Positions 16,757-25,862 of a stretch of DNA of 64,000 bases are shown piece by piece (the first letter of the stretch is position 1; each line of letters starts with the position of its first letter). The position numbers were made by a program, and so were the translations under genes. Location: assembly GCA_963578825.1 (NCBI GenBank), contig CAUZDW010000005.1, positions 87,093-151,092 on the forward strand, written 5' to 3'. Source of the DNA: JAJDNS01 sp963578825. Lineage in GTDB: Bacteria > Acidobacteriota > Vicinamibacteria > Fen-336. Below the pieces are notes generated by a model that was not told the origin of the DNA, ran no database searches, and saw nothing but the letters and a program-made list of their open reading frames with translations.

Positions 16757-19700
16757 GTGAGCCCCAGACGCCCCTCGATCCTGCTCGCCCTGATCCTGGG
16801 CGCGAGCTGGACGCCCGCTCGCGCCATCGAGACGGTCCCGGATTGGGAGAACCCGGCCGTCTTCGGTCGCCACACCTTGCCCGCTCACGCGACCCTCACG
16901 CCCTGGCCGGACGAGGGCGGCGCACTCGGCTTCGCACCCGAACGCTCGCCCTGGCGGCGCCTGCTCAACGGCGCCTGGCGCTTCCACTTCCTGCCGGGTC
17001 GCTCCGGTGCGCCCAGCGGCTTTTTCGACACCGGGTTCGACGACAGCGCCTGGGACGAGATCACCGTGCCCTCCAACTGGCAGCTCGAGGGCTCGGGCAC
17101 ACCCATGTACGTCAACGTCCAGCACCCGTTTCCCCCGGACCCGCCCCGGGTCCCTCATGACCGGAACGAGACGGGCCTGTATCGCACCCGCTTCACGGTT
17201 CCCGCGGACTGGGACGGCATGCGAGTCGTCCTGCACTTCGCAGGCGTCCAGTCGGCGTTCTACGTGTGGGTCAATGGAGAGAGAGTCGGCTACAGCGAGG
17301 GAAGCATGACGCCGGCGGAGTTCGACATCACCGATCGGGTCCACGAGGGTGAGAACCAGCTGGCGGCCGAGGTCATTCGCTGGTCCGACGGCAGCTACCT
17401 CGAGGACCAGGACTTCTGGAGGCTGTCCGGCATCTACCGTGATGTCGTTCTCCTCGCCCGGCCGGCGGTCCACGTCCGCGACTTCCAGGTCGTGACCGAC
17501 CTCGACGACGAGTATCGAGATGCGCTGCTCGGCATCGCCATCGACGTGGTGAGCCGGCGCGGGGAGGCCTCGGGTCCGCTGAGCGTGCGCGTCCGTCTCC
17601 GTGACGGCGCGGGGGAGCTGATCGTGTCGGAGACGCAGCCTCTGTCCGAAGGGATCGAGCCCGGTGAGCTGCTAACGGTCGAGCTCGAGGCGAGCGTCGT
17701 CGGACCGCGCAAGTGGAGCGCCGAGACGCCGCACCTCTACCCGCTCACCGTGGCTCTGCTGGACAGCGACGGCGCGGAGATCGAGGTGGTGAGCGCCCGG
17801 GTCGGATTCCGGGAGGTGGAGATCCGTGGCGGACAGCTGCTCCTGAACGGCGCCCCCATCGACATCAAGGGCGTCAACCGCCACGAGTTCGATCCAGTCC
17901 GGGGGCGGGCCATCGACGAGGCGTCGATGGTGCGCGACATCGTCCTGATGAAACAGAACAACTTCAATGCCGTGCGTACGTCGCACTACCCCAACCAGGC
18001 GCGGTGGTACGAGCTGTGTGACGAGTACGGCCTCTACGTGATGGACGAGGCCAACCTGGAGAGCCACTACCTGTGGTTCCAGGAGAACCGCTCACCGGTC
18101 AAGCTGCCCGAGTGGCGGCAGGCCATCGTGGACCGGGGCATCTCCATGGTCGAGCGCGACAAGAACCACCCCTCGGTGCTGATCTGGTCCCTGGGCAACG
18201 AGGCCGGGATGGGCGACAACCTGGTGGCCATGGCGGATGCGATTCGAGCTCGCGACCACAGCAGCCGCCCGATCCACTACGAGAGCCGCGACATGGGCAC
18301 CTCGATGCGCGAGGTCCAGGAGGGGAGCCCGGGCGGTGTCTACAGCATGCTCCAGTGGATGGACTCGCTGTCGCATTTCGACATCAACACGTTCATGTAC
18401 CCGAGGCCCGACGGCGTGGTGGAGCGGATGGAGCGGGACCCCGAGGAGCGGCCCGTCATCGTCTGTAAGTACGCCCACTCCATGGGCAACTCGGGCGGCC
18501 ACTTCGCCCGCTTCTGGGAGGTGTTTGAGGCCCACCCCCGGCTCCAGGGCGGCTTCGTCTGGGACTGGGTGGATCAGGGCCTGGCGAAGACGACCGTGGA
18601 GGGAGAACCCTTCTGGGCCTACGGGGGTGACTTCGGCGACGAGCCGAACGACGGCAACTTCTGCATCAACGGGGTCGTGTTCCCCGACCGCACCCCCAAG
18701 CCCGCCCTCCAGGAGATCAAGAAGGCCCAGCAGTTCGTCAGGCTCGAAGTCGGCGACCTGACCCGGGGCGAGGTGAAGCTGACGAACACGTATCACTTCC
18801 AGACGCTCGGCTTCTTGAGCCTGAGGTGGCAGCTCTCCGAGTCCGGGGTCGTTCTTCAGGAAGGCGATGTGGGGCGGTTGGATGTCCCGCCCCGGGGCAT
18901 CCGTGTCGTCCGGATCCCGCTCCGCCTGCCCGAGACCCTCCGCCCGGGCGGCGAGTACTGGCTGAACCTGTCCCTCGTCGTCGACGACGAGCTCCCCTGG
19001 GCCGAAGCCGGCCACGAGCTGGCCTGGGAGCAGATTCGTCTTTCGCTGGAGGTCCCGGAGCAGTCGACGCTCGATGCGGAAGAGCTGGGGCCGCTCGAGT
19101 TGAACGAGTCCGCAACGGGCTTCTTCGTCGCAGGCGACGGCTTCGAGGTGGCCTTCGACCGGTCCCGGGGCCAGATTTCCTCGCTGTCCCGGGGCGGGCG
19201 CCAGATCCTTCGCCGCGGTCCCGCGACCAACCTCTGGCGAGCTCCCACCGACAACGACCGGGGCGCGGGTCCTGTCTTCGGAGCCCCCTACGCCGGGCTC
19301 TGGGAAGCGAACGGCCTGAACGCCCTCGCGCTCGAAGACGTCGAGGTGGGCGCCACTCGCGAGGCACCCGGGCGTGTGAGGCTCGACATGCGCGGCGTGC
19401 TCCGGGGCAAGGGCAGCGTCTTCGACGTAGAAATGACCTACGACGTTCTCGGCAACGGCGACATCCTGTTTGAGCAACGCCTCGGTGTTCGTCGACGCCT
19501 CTCTCCGCCGTGGACGTACGCCGTCACCCTCATGCTCCTCGTCTGGGCAGCCGTCGTTGCCCTTCACCTGCTCTCGGGCCGCCGCGCCTTTCGCCGCTTG
19601 TGGATCCGGGTCCTCCTGGGACTCGTGGTCGGCCTTCTGAGCTTCGGAGTGGTCCTCTACGCCACACGCGACTACACGTCCGTCGATCCCCTGCCGCGGG

Positions 19701-20200
19701 TCGGGACGGAGCTGCTTCTGGAGCGCGACTACGATCGGCTCGAGTGGTACGGACGTGGCCCCCACGAGTCCTACTGGGATCGCAAGACCGGCGCCCGGGT
19801 CGGCCGCTACCGGGGCACCGTCGCCGAGCAGCACGTCCCGTATGTCTACCCCCAGGAGAACGGCAACAAGACCGACGTCCGTTGGGCGATCCTGACCGAC
19901 GAGGCGGGCGTGGGTCTCCTCATCTCGGGAGAGTCGCTCAACCTCAGCACCCACCTTCACACCCTGGAGAATCTGACGAACGCCCGCCACACCTTCGACC
20001 TCCGGGAGGCGGATCACGTCATTCTCAACGTGGACCTCGTCCAGGCCGGGCTCGGCAGCGAGCCCTTCGTTCACAGCGTGCTCCCCGAGTACCTGATCGA
20101 GGAGAGGAGCTACATCTTTCGATACCGGATGCGTGCCATCGATCTCGCCCAGGACGACCTCGAGGCACTGCTGGCATACCGCCTGCCCGCGCCCCGTTGA
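16757..20200 (+). CDS. GH2 beta-galactosidase-like protein with altered nucleophile and membrane insert
   Basis: This 1147-residue protein has a signal peptide and the full LacZ-type GH2 layout: sugar-binding domain, Ig domains, TIM barrel and C-terminal beta-sandwich (WYGRGPHESYWDRK, PQENGNKTDVRW). The acid/base Glu is present (E482 in WSLGNEAG). The nucleophile, which is Glu in LacZ CEYAHAMGN, is Lys here (K571 in CKYAHSMGN). A second oddity is an insert at about 914-975 with two strong membrane helices (TYAVTLMLLVWAAVVALHLL and a second near 951-970) inside the C-terminal sandwich. Normal glycosidase activity is unlikely. It may be a binding protein, or K571 may be a one-base error (AAG for GAG). 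The GTG start precedes the signal peptide directly. Confidence 0.85.
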   Translation: MSPRRPSILLALILGASWTPARAIETVPDWENPAVFGRHTLPAHATLTPWPDEGGALGFAPERSPWRRLLNGAWRFHFLPGRSGAPSGFFDTGFDDSAWDEITVPSNWQLEGSGTPMYVNVQHPFPPDPPRVPHDRNETGLYRTRFTVPADWDGMRVVLHFAGVQSAFYVWVNGERVGYSEGSMTPAEFDITDRVHEGENQLAAEVIRWSDGSYLEDQDFWRLSGIYRDVVLLARPAVHVRDFQVVTDLDDEYRDALLGIAIDVVSRRGEASGPLSVRVRLRDGAGELIVSETQPLSEGIEPGELLTVELEASVVGPRKWSAETPHLYPLTVALLDSDGAEIEVVSARVGFREVEIRGGQLLLNGAPIDIKGVNRHEFDPVRGRAIDEASMVRDIVLMKQNNFNAVRTSHYPNQARWYELCDEYGLYVMDEANLESHYLWFQENRSPVKLPEWRQAIVDRGISMVERDKNHPSVLIWSLGNEAGMGDNLVAMADAIRARDHSSRPIHYESRDMGTSMREVQEGSPGGVYSMLQWMDSLSHFDINTFMYPRPDGVVERMERDPEERPVIVCKYAHSMGNSGGHFARFWEVFEAHPRLQGGFVWDWVDQGLAKTTVEGEPFWAYGGDFGDEPNDGNFCINGVVFPDRTPKPALQEIKKAQQFVRLEVGDLTRGEVKLTNTYHFQTLGFLSLRWQLSESGVVLQEGDVGRLDVPPRGIRVVRIPLRLPETLRPGGEYWLNLSLVVDDELPWAEAGHELAWEQIRLSLEVPEQSTLDAEELGPLELNESATGFFVAGDGFEVAFDRSRGQISSLSRGGRQILRRGPATNLWRAPTDNDRGAGPVFGAPYAGLWEANGLNALALEDVEVGATREAPGRVRLDMRGVLRGKGSVFDVEMTYDVLGNGDILFEQRLGVRRRLSPPWTYAVTLMLLVWAAVVALHLLSGRRAFRRLWIRVLLGLVVGLLSFGVVLYATRDYTSVDPLPRVGTELLLERDYDRLEWYGRGPHESYWDRKTGARVGRYRGTVAEQHVPYVYPQENGNKTDVRWAILTDEAGVGLLISGESLNLSTHLHTLENLTNARHTFDLREADHVILNVDLVQAGLGSEPFVHSVLPEYLIEERSYIFRYRMRAIDLAQDDLEALLAYRLPAPR

Positions 20201-20230
20201 TCGCATCCAGCGTGCAGCGACGCGGGTGAG

Positions 20231-21652
20231 TCATTCCATCCCTCGTTCTTCCGCGATGCTGTACAGGTATCGCTCCCCGCGCAGGAACAGCTCGCGCCCG
20301 GCGAGAGCGGCCGAGGCGCTGAAGCGGTCCTCGAGAGAGTTGAGTGCCAGTGCCTCGGGTTTGTCGTCGTGAGAAATCACCAGTGTCACGCCATCGAGGT
20401 CGGTGATGTAGACGCGGCCTCCGGCGGCCACCGGCGAGGCATAGATGTTGCCCACGCCGCCGAGCCGCAAGGGGCCGGGTCGTTCCTTGCCGGTCTTGGC
20501 ATGCAGGCGTGTCAGGATTCCCTGGTAGTGGTAGATGACATACAGGGCCTCTCCGTAGAGCAAGAGCGACGGTATGTAGGGAGTGCCTCGACGGCGGGTC
20601 CATGCGACGCGGTCCGTTCCGGTGATGTCGCCCGTCGAGCCGGCCAGACGGATGGCCAGGAGGTTCCGCGTGTCGTAGCTGCTGCCGGCGTAGACCATGC
20701 CGTCTGCGGCCACCGGAGAGGCGACGACGTTGGCCGATAGCCCCGCGCATTCCCAGACCACTTCACCGCTCAACAGGTCGTACCCCCGCACACGATTCGC
20801 CCCGCACACGATGACCTGGTGCCTTCCGTCCTGCTCGACAACCACCGGGGTCGCCCACGACGAGGGCTCGTCGCGCTCGACCTTCCAGCGCTCCTTGCCG
20901 GTTCTCTTGTCGAAGGCGGCGACGAACGATGGGCCTTCGTGATCCCAGCTGACGATCAGGGTGTCGCCGTAGAGAGCGGGCGAACTGCCCTCGCCGTGAC
21001 CGTGCTTTGTATGCATGTCGCCCGGATCGGTTTCCCATAGCAGCTCACCGTTCCAGTCGAGGCAGTAAAGGCCGTAGGAACCGAAAAAGGCGAACACCCG
21101 TTCACCGTCGACAACCGGCGAGCTGGACGCGAAGCTCCCCGTGTAGTGAATGCCTTCGTTCGGTATGAGCTCGCGAACCGACGTTTGCCAGATGATCTTG
21201 CCGTCGCGGCGGTTGACGGCAAGCACGACGAATGACTGGCGACGCACCACCGCGAGACCGTCGTGCGCACCGGGGCGGCGGCCGGCCAGTGGCGGGACTT
21301 GCCCTCCTGAAGGAATGGCAGCGGTCAGGAAAATGCGATCGTCCCAGACAACCGGCGTCGAATGCCCCCTGCCGGGAAGAGCGAGCTTCCAACGGATGTT
21401 CTTGTCCTCGCTCCACTCCAACGGCGGGTTGGCGCGCGGCGCAACGCCGGTGCCCAGGGGCCCGCGCCACTGGGGCCAGTAGTCGAGAGCTTCGGAATCG
21501 TCATCGGCGAGCCTGGCCGAAAGCGGGGGAGGCGGTCGCCTCCCCGGCCGGCCTTCATCAAGCAACGGGCTGGCGCTCGCGAGGGCGAGCGCCACGCCCA
21601 GGAGAGCCAGAAAGGACCACATGAGGCGCGCTCTTATCGGTGATCTCGACAT
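20231..21652 (-). CDS. Secreted PQQ-like beta-propeller protein
   Basis: This 473-residue protein has an N-terminal signal (RARLMWSFLALLGVALALAS) and then repeated beta-propeller blades of the PQQ/BamB type. Its first blade, WPQWRGPLGTGV, and HSTPVVWDDRIFLT are typical of a large secreted group in Planctomycetota and Acidobacteriota. Other blades include DGKIIWQTSV, NGELLWETDP and GKERWKVERD. I see no active-site set for a quinoprotein dehydrogenase, so a structural or binding role is more likely than catalysis. The gene is convergent with the GH2 gene (30 bp apart). Confidence 0.8.
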   Translation of the reverse strand: MSRSPIRARLMWSFLALLGVALALASASPLLDEGRPGRRPPPPLSARLADDDSEALDYWPQWRGPLGTGVAPRANPPLEWSEDKNIRWKLALPGRGHSTPVVWDDRIFLTAAIPSGGQVPPLAGRRPGAHDGLAVVRRQSFVVLAVNRRDGKIIWQTSVRELIPNEGIHYTGSFASSSPVVDGERVFAFFGSYGLYCLDWNGELLWETDPGDMHTKHGHGEGSSPALYGDTLIVSWDHEGPSFVAAFDKRTGKERWKVERDEPSSWATPVVVEQDGRHQVIVCGANRVRGYDLLSGEVVWECAGLSANVVASPVAADGMVYAGSSYDTRNLLAIRLAGSTGDITGTDRVAWTRRRGTPYIPSLLLYGEALYVIYHYQGILTRLHAKTGKERPGPLRLGGVGNIYASPVAAGGRVYITDLDGVTLVISHDDKPEALALNSLEDRFSASAALAGRELFLRGERYLYSIAEERGME

Positions 21653-21680
21653 GACGCTAGCTGTCAGCCCCTATGTCGGC

Positions 21681-23410
21681 TCACTTGAGCTGCCGCTCCA
21701 GCCAGCGACCTTCCGCTTGTAACCCGACCACTCCGGCCGCCCCTCCTAGCTCTCCATGCCGTGGGGGGCGCCGTCGAGACGATACAGCTCGTGCTCCACG
21801 CCGACCTCCATCAGCTTCGCGGCGAAGGCGAGGCCCTGCTCCCAGAGCATCTCGTTCGTTCCATGCACCAGCAGCATCGGTGGCATTCCCTCGTGCGCGT
21901 GGTAGAGCGGCGAGTAACGCCGCAGCAGGTTGCGGCCCTCCTCGTCCAGCGCGGGGCGAGCGAACAGTCGCACGAGCAGCGACCGTGGCGAGGCGTCCCG
22001 GACCAGGGGCAGGAAGTCGTAGACCCCGTAGAACGAGACGACCGCCGCCACCGAACACGGCTCCCGCTCGACGGGATCTTTGGCTTCGGCCTGACCATCG
22101 CACGGCTCGACGGCGAGCTGCGCGACCATCTGGCCGCTCGCCGACTCGCCGAGGGTCGCCAGCCGGTCGGGGTCCACTCGAAAGGTGTCGGCGTGGTGTC
22201 GCACGTAGCGGATAGCACGGCGCAGGTCGGCGAGCTGTTGAGGGTGGCGGTACTCGGGGGTGAGGCGGTAATCGATCGAGAACCAGGCCAACCCGGCACG
22301 GGCCAGCGGCGCGAGGAACGGCGTCAGGTAGGTGACCTTGTCCCCGGCCTCCCAGCCGCCGCCATGCGCGAGGATGACTCCGGCAAACGGTCCGTCTCCG
22401 GCCGGGATCCATGCGTCGAGGACCAGCTCGCCCGTCTCTCCGTCCGGTGTTTCGAAGGTTCCGAAGACGATGTTCTTCCTGAGCTGGTCGTCGTCTTCGG
22501 GCTCGTGCTCCGGATCTTCAAGGTCGAGCGTCTCCGACAGCCAGTCGACGATCGCGTGTTTGTAGCCCCAGTGGACCGGCCACCAGTTCTCCGCGTCGTG
22601 GCTCGCGCCAGAGACCTCGAGGAAACGGGTTCTCACCCCGGTTTGCTCGAGGGCATCCCGATAGCGAAGCGCCTCCTTCACCGGGACCCGGGAGTCTGCT
22701 CCGCCGTGCACGATCATCACCGGTGCCATGCCCTCCGCCACGCGGTCGATCGGTGACGCCGCCGCAAGGACGGTCTTTGCGCCGGGCGATGTCGGGTCGA
22801 CTCCCAGAAGGGGATCGAGGCGCTCGCCCAGCCCGCTCTCTCCGACGAGCGGCCGCAGGTCGTAGATCCCCCCCACCGAAACGGTCGCGGCGTGGCCGCC
22901 GGGACGCTCGGCGGCCAGGAGCGTCGCCAGCTGCCCCCCGGCGTCCTCTCCGAGAAGGGCGATGCGGTTCGGGTCGACCCTCAGCTCTTTCGCGTGAGAG
23001 CGGACGAACTCGAAGGCCGCCCGCAGGTCGTCGAGAGCCGCGGGAAAGGAATGCTCCGGGGCAAGGCGGTAGTCGATCGAGAACCAGCTGAATCCGGCGG
23101 TCGTCAGCACCTCGAGGAGCTGGCCGACGCGGGCGATGCGGCTGCCCGACGTCCAACCGCCGCCGTGCACGACGATGACCGCCGGGCGGTTGCTTCCCTG
23201 TTGCTGCAGGTACGCATCGAGCGAGAGCTCGACGCCTGCGACCCGTCGGTAGACGACGTCGCCCAGAACTCCCGGGACAATGTAGTTTCCGTGCCGGTTG
23301 CGCGGGACGATGGCCGTTTCCTCGCCGTCGACCTCGACTGCCAGGCCTCCTCCCGGAAAGGACGCCACCGCCAGCGCGATCAGACACCACGCCCTGCCAG
23401 CTCCCGCCAT
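21681..23410 (-). pseudogene. Tandem alpha/beta-hydrolase (esterase/lipase-like), C-terminus interrupted
   Basis: The intact part (554 residues from ATG 23410 to TAG 21746-21748) has a signal peptide and two hydrolase domains. Domain 1 (about 55-290) has oxyanion motif HGGGW, but its elbow reads GEDAGG, so the nucleophile Ser is Asp at 156. Domain 2 (about 315-554) has HGGGW and a normal GESASG (S423). The frame stops after APHGMES. Reading on past the TAG gives EGRPEWSGYKRKV, and a one-base shift gives RWLERQLK then TGA at 21681, a natural family-like ending. So a Trp codon became TAG and one base was lost near the end. A shortened protein may still be made. Confidence 0.72.
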
Positions 23411-23417
23411 GGACTGG

Positions 23418-23423
23418 AGTGTA
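23418..23423 (-). promoter_or_regulatory. -10-like TACACT of the hydrolase gene, leaderless arrangement
   Basis: On the minus strand TACACT ends exactly 7 nt before the ATG at 23410. No ribosome binding site is visible. It lies in the 15-bp gap after the YfhO-like stop codon. Confidence 0.45.
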
Positions 23424-23425
23424 CG

Positions 23426-25789
23426 TCAGCCCGTCGAAGCGGGACGCCGACGGGCCATGAGTGCGAGCGCCGCGAGCCCGACGAGCCCCATTGCGCTCAG
23501 GACTCCCCCAAGGACGACACTTCGGGGGAGGTAGGTCATCTCGACCCGATGCGAACCGGCCGGGAGCGCGACGCCGCGGAAGAGGGCGTTCGTCCGCAGG
23601 AGCGGTGCTGGCTCGCCGTCGACGGTGGCCGTCCAGCCCTCCCGATAGGCCTCGAGAACCACCAGAACACCCGGCCGGTTGGCAGAGGCCTCGATCACGA
23701 GCCGATTGGTTCGTCGCTCGACGATGCTCGCGGTGCCGGTGAATCCCGCAGCGGCGGGCCTGGCCGGCAGCCCTCCAGAGACCACCGCCTCGTTCTTCAG
23801 GTCGGTCCTCGTGATGAGCGTCTCGACCGCCTCCGGGTCGGGCACGTTCCGGACCCCCTCGACGACGTAGGCGCGAGGCTGTGTCTCTCGGACTCGGAGC
23901 ACTCGCAGGGGCACTCCGAGTGAGGAGTCGAAGCGCGCGGCCTCCTCGAGTCCCGCCAGGTTGCGGCCCACGTCGACCACGTAGTCGACGCCCCCGAGGC
24001 GCAGACCCTGCCGACCCACGGGCCAGTCCTCGTGGCCGAGGACGACGAGGGCGAGGGCGTTCTGAAGCGGCGGCGCCAGGCCCGTGAAGTCGTCGTCGAT
24101 GCCCCCGAACAGGCCGAAGCGCGCTCCGAGGGGCGGGGTCAGGGTCTCCAGGGCGACGAGGGCCGACCCGACCCTCCCGAGCGATCGGAGGGGGCTCTCG
24201 ACGTACAGGGCCGCCGTCTCCGCGTCCGCAGCGCGGGCGACATGGATGCGCGCCCCTGCCGGCAGCGCGCCGACGACCGGGGGGGGTGTCTCGACCAGCG
24301 CGCGAGGGGCAAGGGGGTTGATGCTCTGGCCTGCCAGGACCAGGTCGCCGAGCACGAGGAGCGCCAGCGCGGCACTCTTGGGCGGGGTCGTGACCGGTGC
24401 ACTCGAGCGCAGCCAGAAAACGAGTGCCGCCAGGGCGGCGAGGGCCGCTTCGACGAACAGCACAGAGCGAAGCTGCGGCAGCGCCTCGAGCCACGAACGA
24501 TCGAGCCGCTCGAGGAGCTGGCTCGACCCCTGCAGCGCGTGGCCTCCCAGCGCCAGAGCGGCCGCGACGACGAGCAGGCTGCCGATGGCCCACCGGGCAC
24601 CGCGCTTCCGAGGAGCCTCCCACCGCTCGAGCCAGACCGCACCGCCGAGACCCACGAGGAGCGCCCAGGCCAGGGCCATCGGGAGGAGGTACTTGGCCGG
24701 GTACCGGATCAGCGAGAGCGGGGGCACCACGTGCACCAGGGCGAAAGCCGGCGTGAAACGGCCCAGCGAGAGAAGCAGCGCTCCCACGAAGGCGCTCACC
24801 GCATAGCCACGCCAGCGCGACGTCGACTGGAGCGCGCCGAGAACGGCGAGACCGAGAGCCGGGACGCCCAGGAACATCGAGACCAGCAGCGGCTCTCGTC
24901 CCTCGAAAAGAGCGGCGCGTGTCTCCAGAGCCAGGGGCAGACGTCCGAGCAGCTGAGGTGCGAAGAGGTCGAGGAGGCTCGCTGGATGGATCGACCAGCG
25001 GGTTCGCGCCTCGAGGGGGAGAGAGCCACGGGCGCCCTCGCTCACGAGATCGATCGTCGGGACCCACTGGAGACAGCAGACCGCGACTCCGACCACCATG
25101 GCGACCGCGAGTCCTCTCGCGAAGCGTCCCCGGGGCGGTGTCGGGGCCCGGTCGAGCTCGTGCCAGGCGAGCCAGCCCAGCCCGAGGAGCGCGCTCATGA
25201 GGCTCAGGTCGGCAGAGCCGGCCAGGAGCTGCCCGATGACGGCCAGGGACATGGCGAGAGCGGTCCGTGCGGACGGGTGAAGCCGCAGCGAGACGAAGGC
25301 GCTCAGCACCCAGGGCATCCAGGCCGCCCCGGCATAGTGGTGGAAGAGACTGGCTGCGGAGAGGAGCGGCCCGGAGACGGCATAGACGGCCCCCGCAACC
25401 GCCGAGGCCCCCTGGGGCAGCCCCAGCCTTCGCGCGAGCAGGACCGTGCCGAGGCCCGCGAACACCGCATGGCCCACCACGAACAGCCGATAGTAGTCAG
25501 GCGGCGGGATGAGGAGGACCAGCCACGTGGGTGGGTAGAGCAGCTCGAAGTTGGGGTCCGCGAGAAGCGGTGTTCCGAAACCCACGTAGGCATTCCACAG
25601 GGGCAGATCTCCGGCGCGCAGGGCCCGGACGAAAACCTCGATGTGGGGGAGCCAGTAGGCGAGGATGTCCCGCTGGAAGAAGACGAGATCGCCGGGGATC
25701 GCCCGCCAGAGCGTCGCGACGACGCAGGCGATCACCAGGAAGGCGGCCCGGCCGAGCGCCGCTCGCGAATCGCATGTCGGGGAGCTCAC
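23426..25789 (-). CDS. YfhO-family multi-pass membrane protein
   Basis: This 787-residue protein has about twelve hydrophobic helices and a soluble C-terminal half with one final helix (VVLGGVLSAMGLVGLAALALM). The opening GDLVFFQRDILAYWLPH, LPLWNAYVGFGTPLLADPNF and YPPTWLVLL match the YfhO family, whose fold is like GT-C glycosyltransferases. In Gram-positives YfhO glycosylates lipoteichoic acid; in this lineage the substrate is unknown. The near-terminal motif LPAGSHRVEMTYLPRSV is also typical. The GTG start lacks a clear ribosome binding site. It lies upstream of the tandem hydrolase on the same strand, which may have its own promoter. Confidence 0.78.
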   Translation of the reverse strand: MSSPTCDSRAALGRAAFLVIACVVATLWRAIPGDLVFFQRDILAYWLPHIEVFVRALRAGDLPLWNAYVGFGTPLLADPNFELLYPPTWLVLLIPPPDYYRLFVVGHAVFAGLGTVLLARRLGLPQGASAVAGAVYAVSGPLLSAASLFHHYAGAAWMPWVLSAFVSLRLHPSARTALAMSLAVIGQLLAGSADLSLMSALLGLGWLAWHELDRAPTPPRGRFARGLAVAMVVGVAVCCLQWVPTIDLVSEGARGSLPLEARTRWSIHPASLLDLFAPQLLGRLPLALETRAALFEGREPLLVSMFLGVPALGLAVLGALQSTSRWRGYAVSAFVGALLLSLGRFTPAFALVHVVPPLSLIRYPAKYLLPMALAWALLVGLGGAVWLERWEAPRKRGARWAIGSLLVVAAALALGGHALQGSSQLLERLDRSWLEALPQLRSVLFVEAALAALAALVFWLRSSAPVTTPPKSAALALLVLGDLVLAGQSINPLAPRALVETPPPVVGALPAGARIHVARAADAETAALYVESPLRSLGRVGSALVALETLTPPLGARFGLFGGIDDDFTGLAPPLQNALALVVLGHEDWPVGRQGLRLGGVDYVVDVGRNLAGLEEAARFDSSLGVPLRVLRVRETQPRAYVVEGVRNVPDPEAVETLITRTDLKNEAVVSGGLPARPAAAGFTGTASIVERRTNRLVIEASANRPGVLVVLEAYREGWTATVDGEPAPLLRTNALFRGVALPAGSHRVEMTYLPRSVVLGGVLSAMGLVGLAALALMARRRPASTG

Positions 25790-25862
25790 GATGTTGAGGA
25801 GGCCTTCACTGCGACCTCATTGTAAGGGCAGCGGCTCGTTGTCCCGTGAGCGGTGCGCGCGC

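Noticed and set aside
18092..20206. 704-codon minus-strand open frame
   Set aside because: It is antisense to the GH2 gene, whose protein has clear family motifs.
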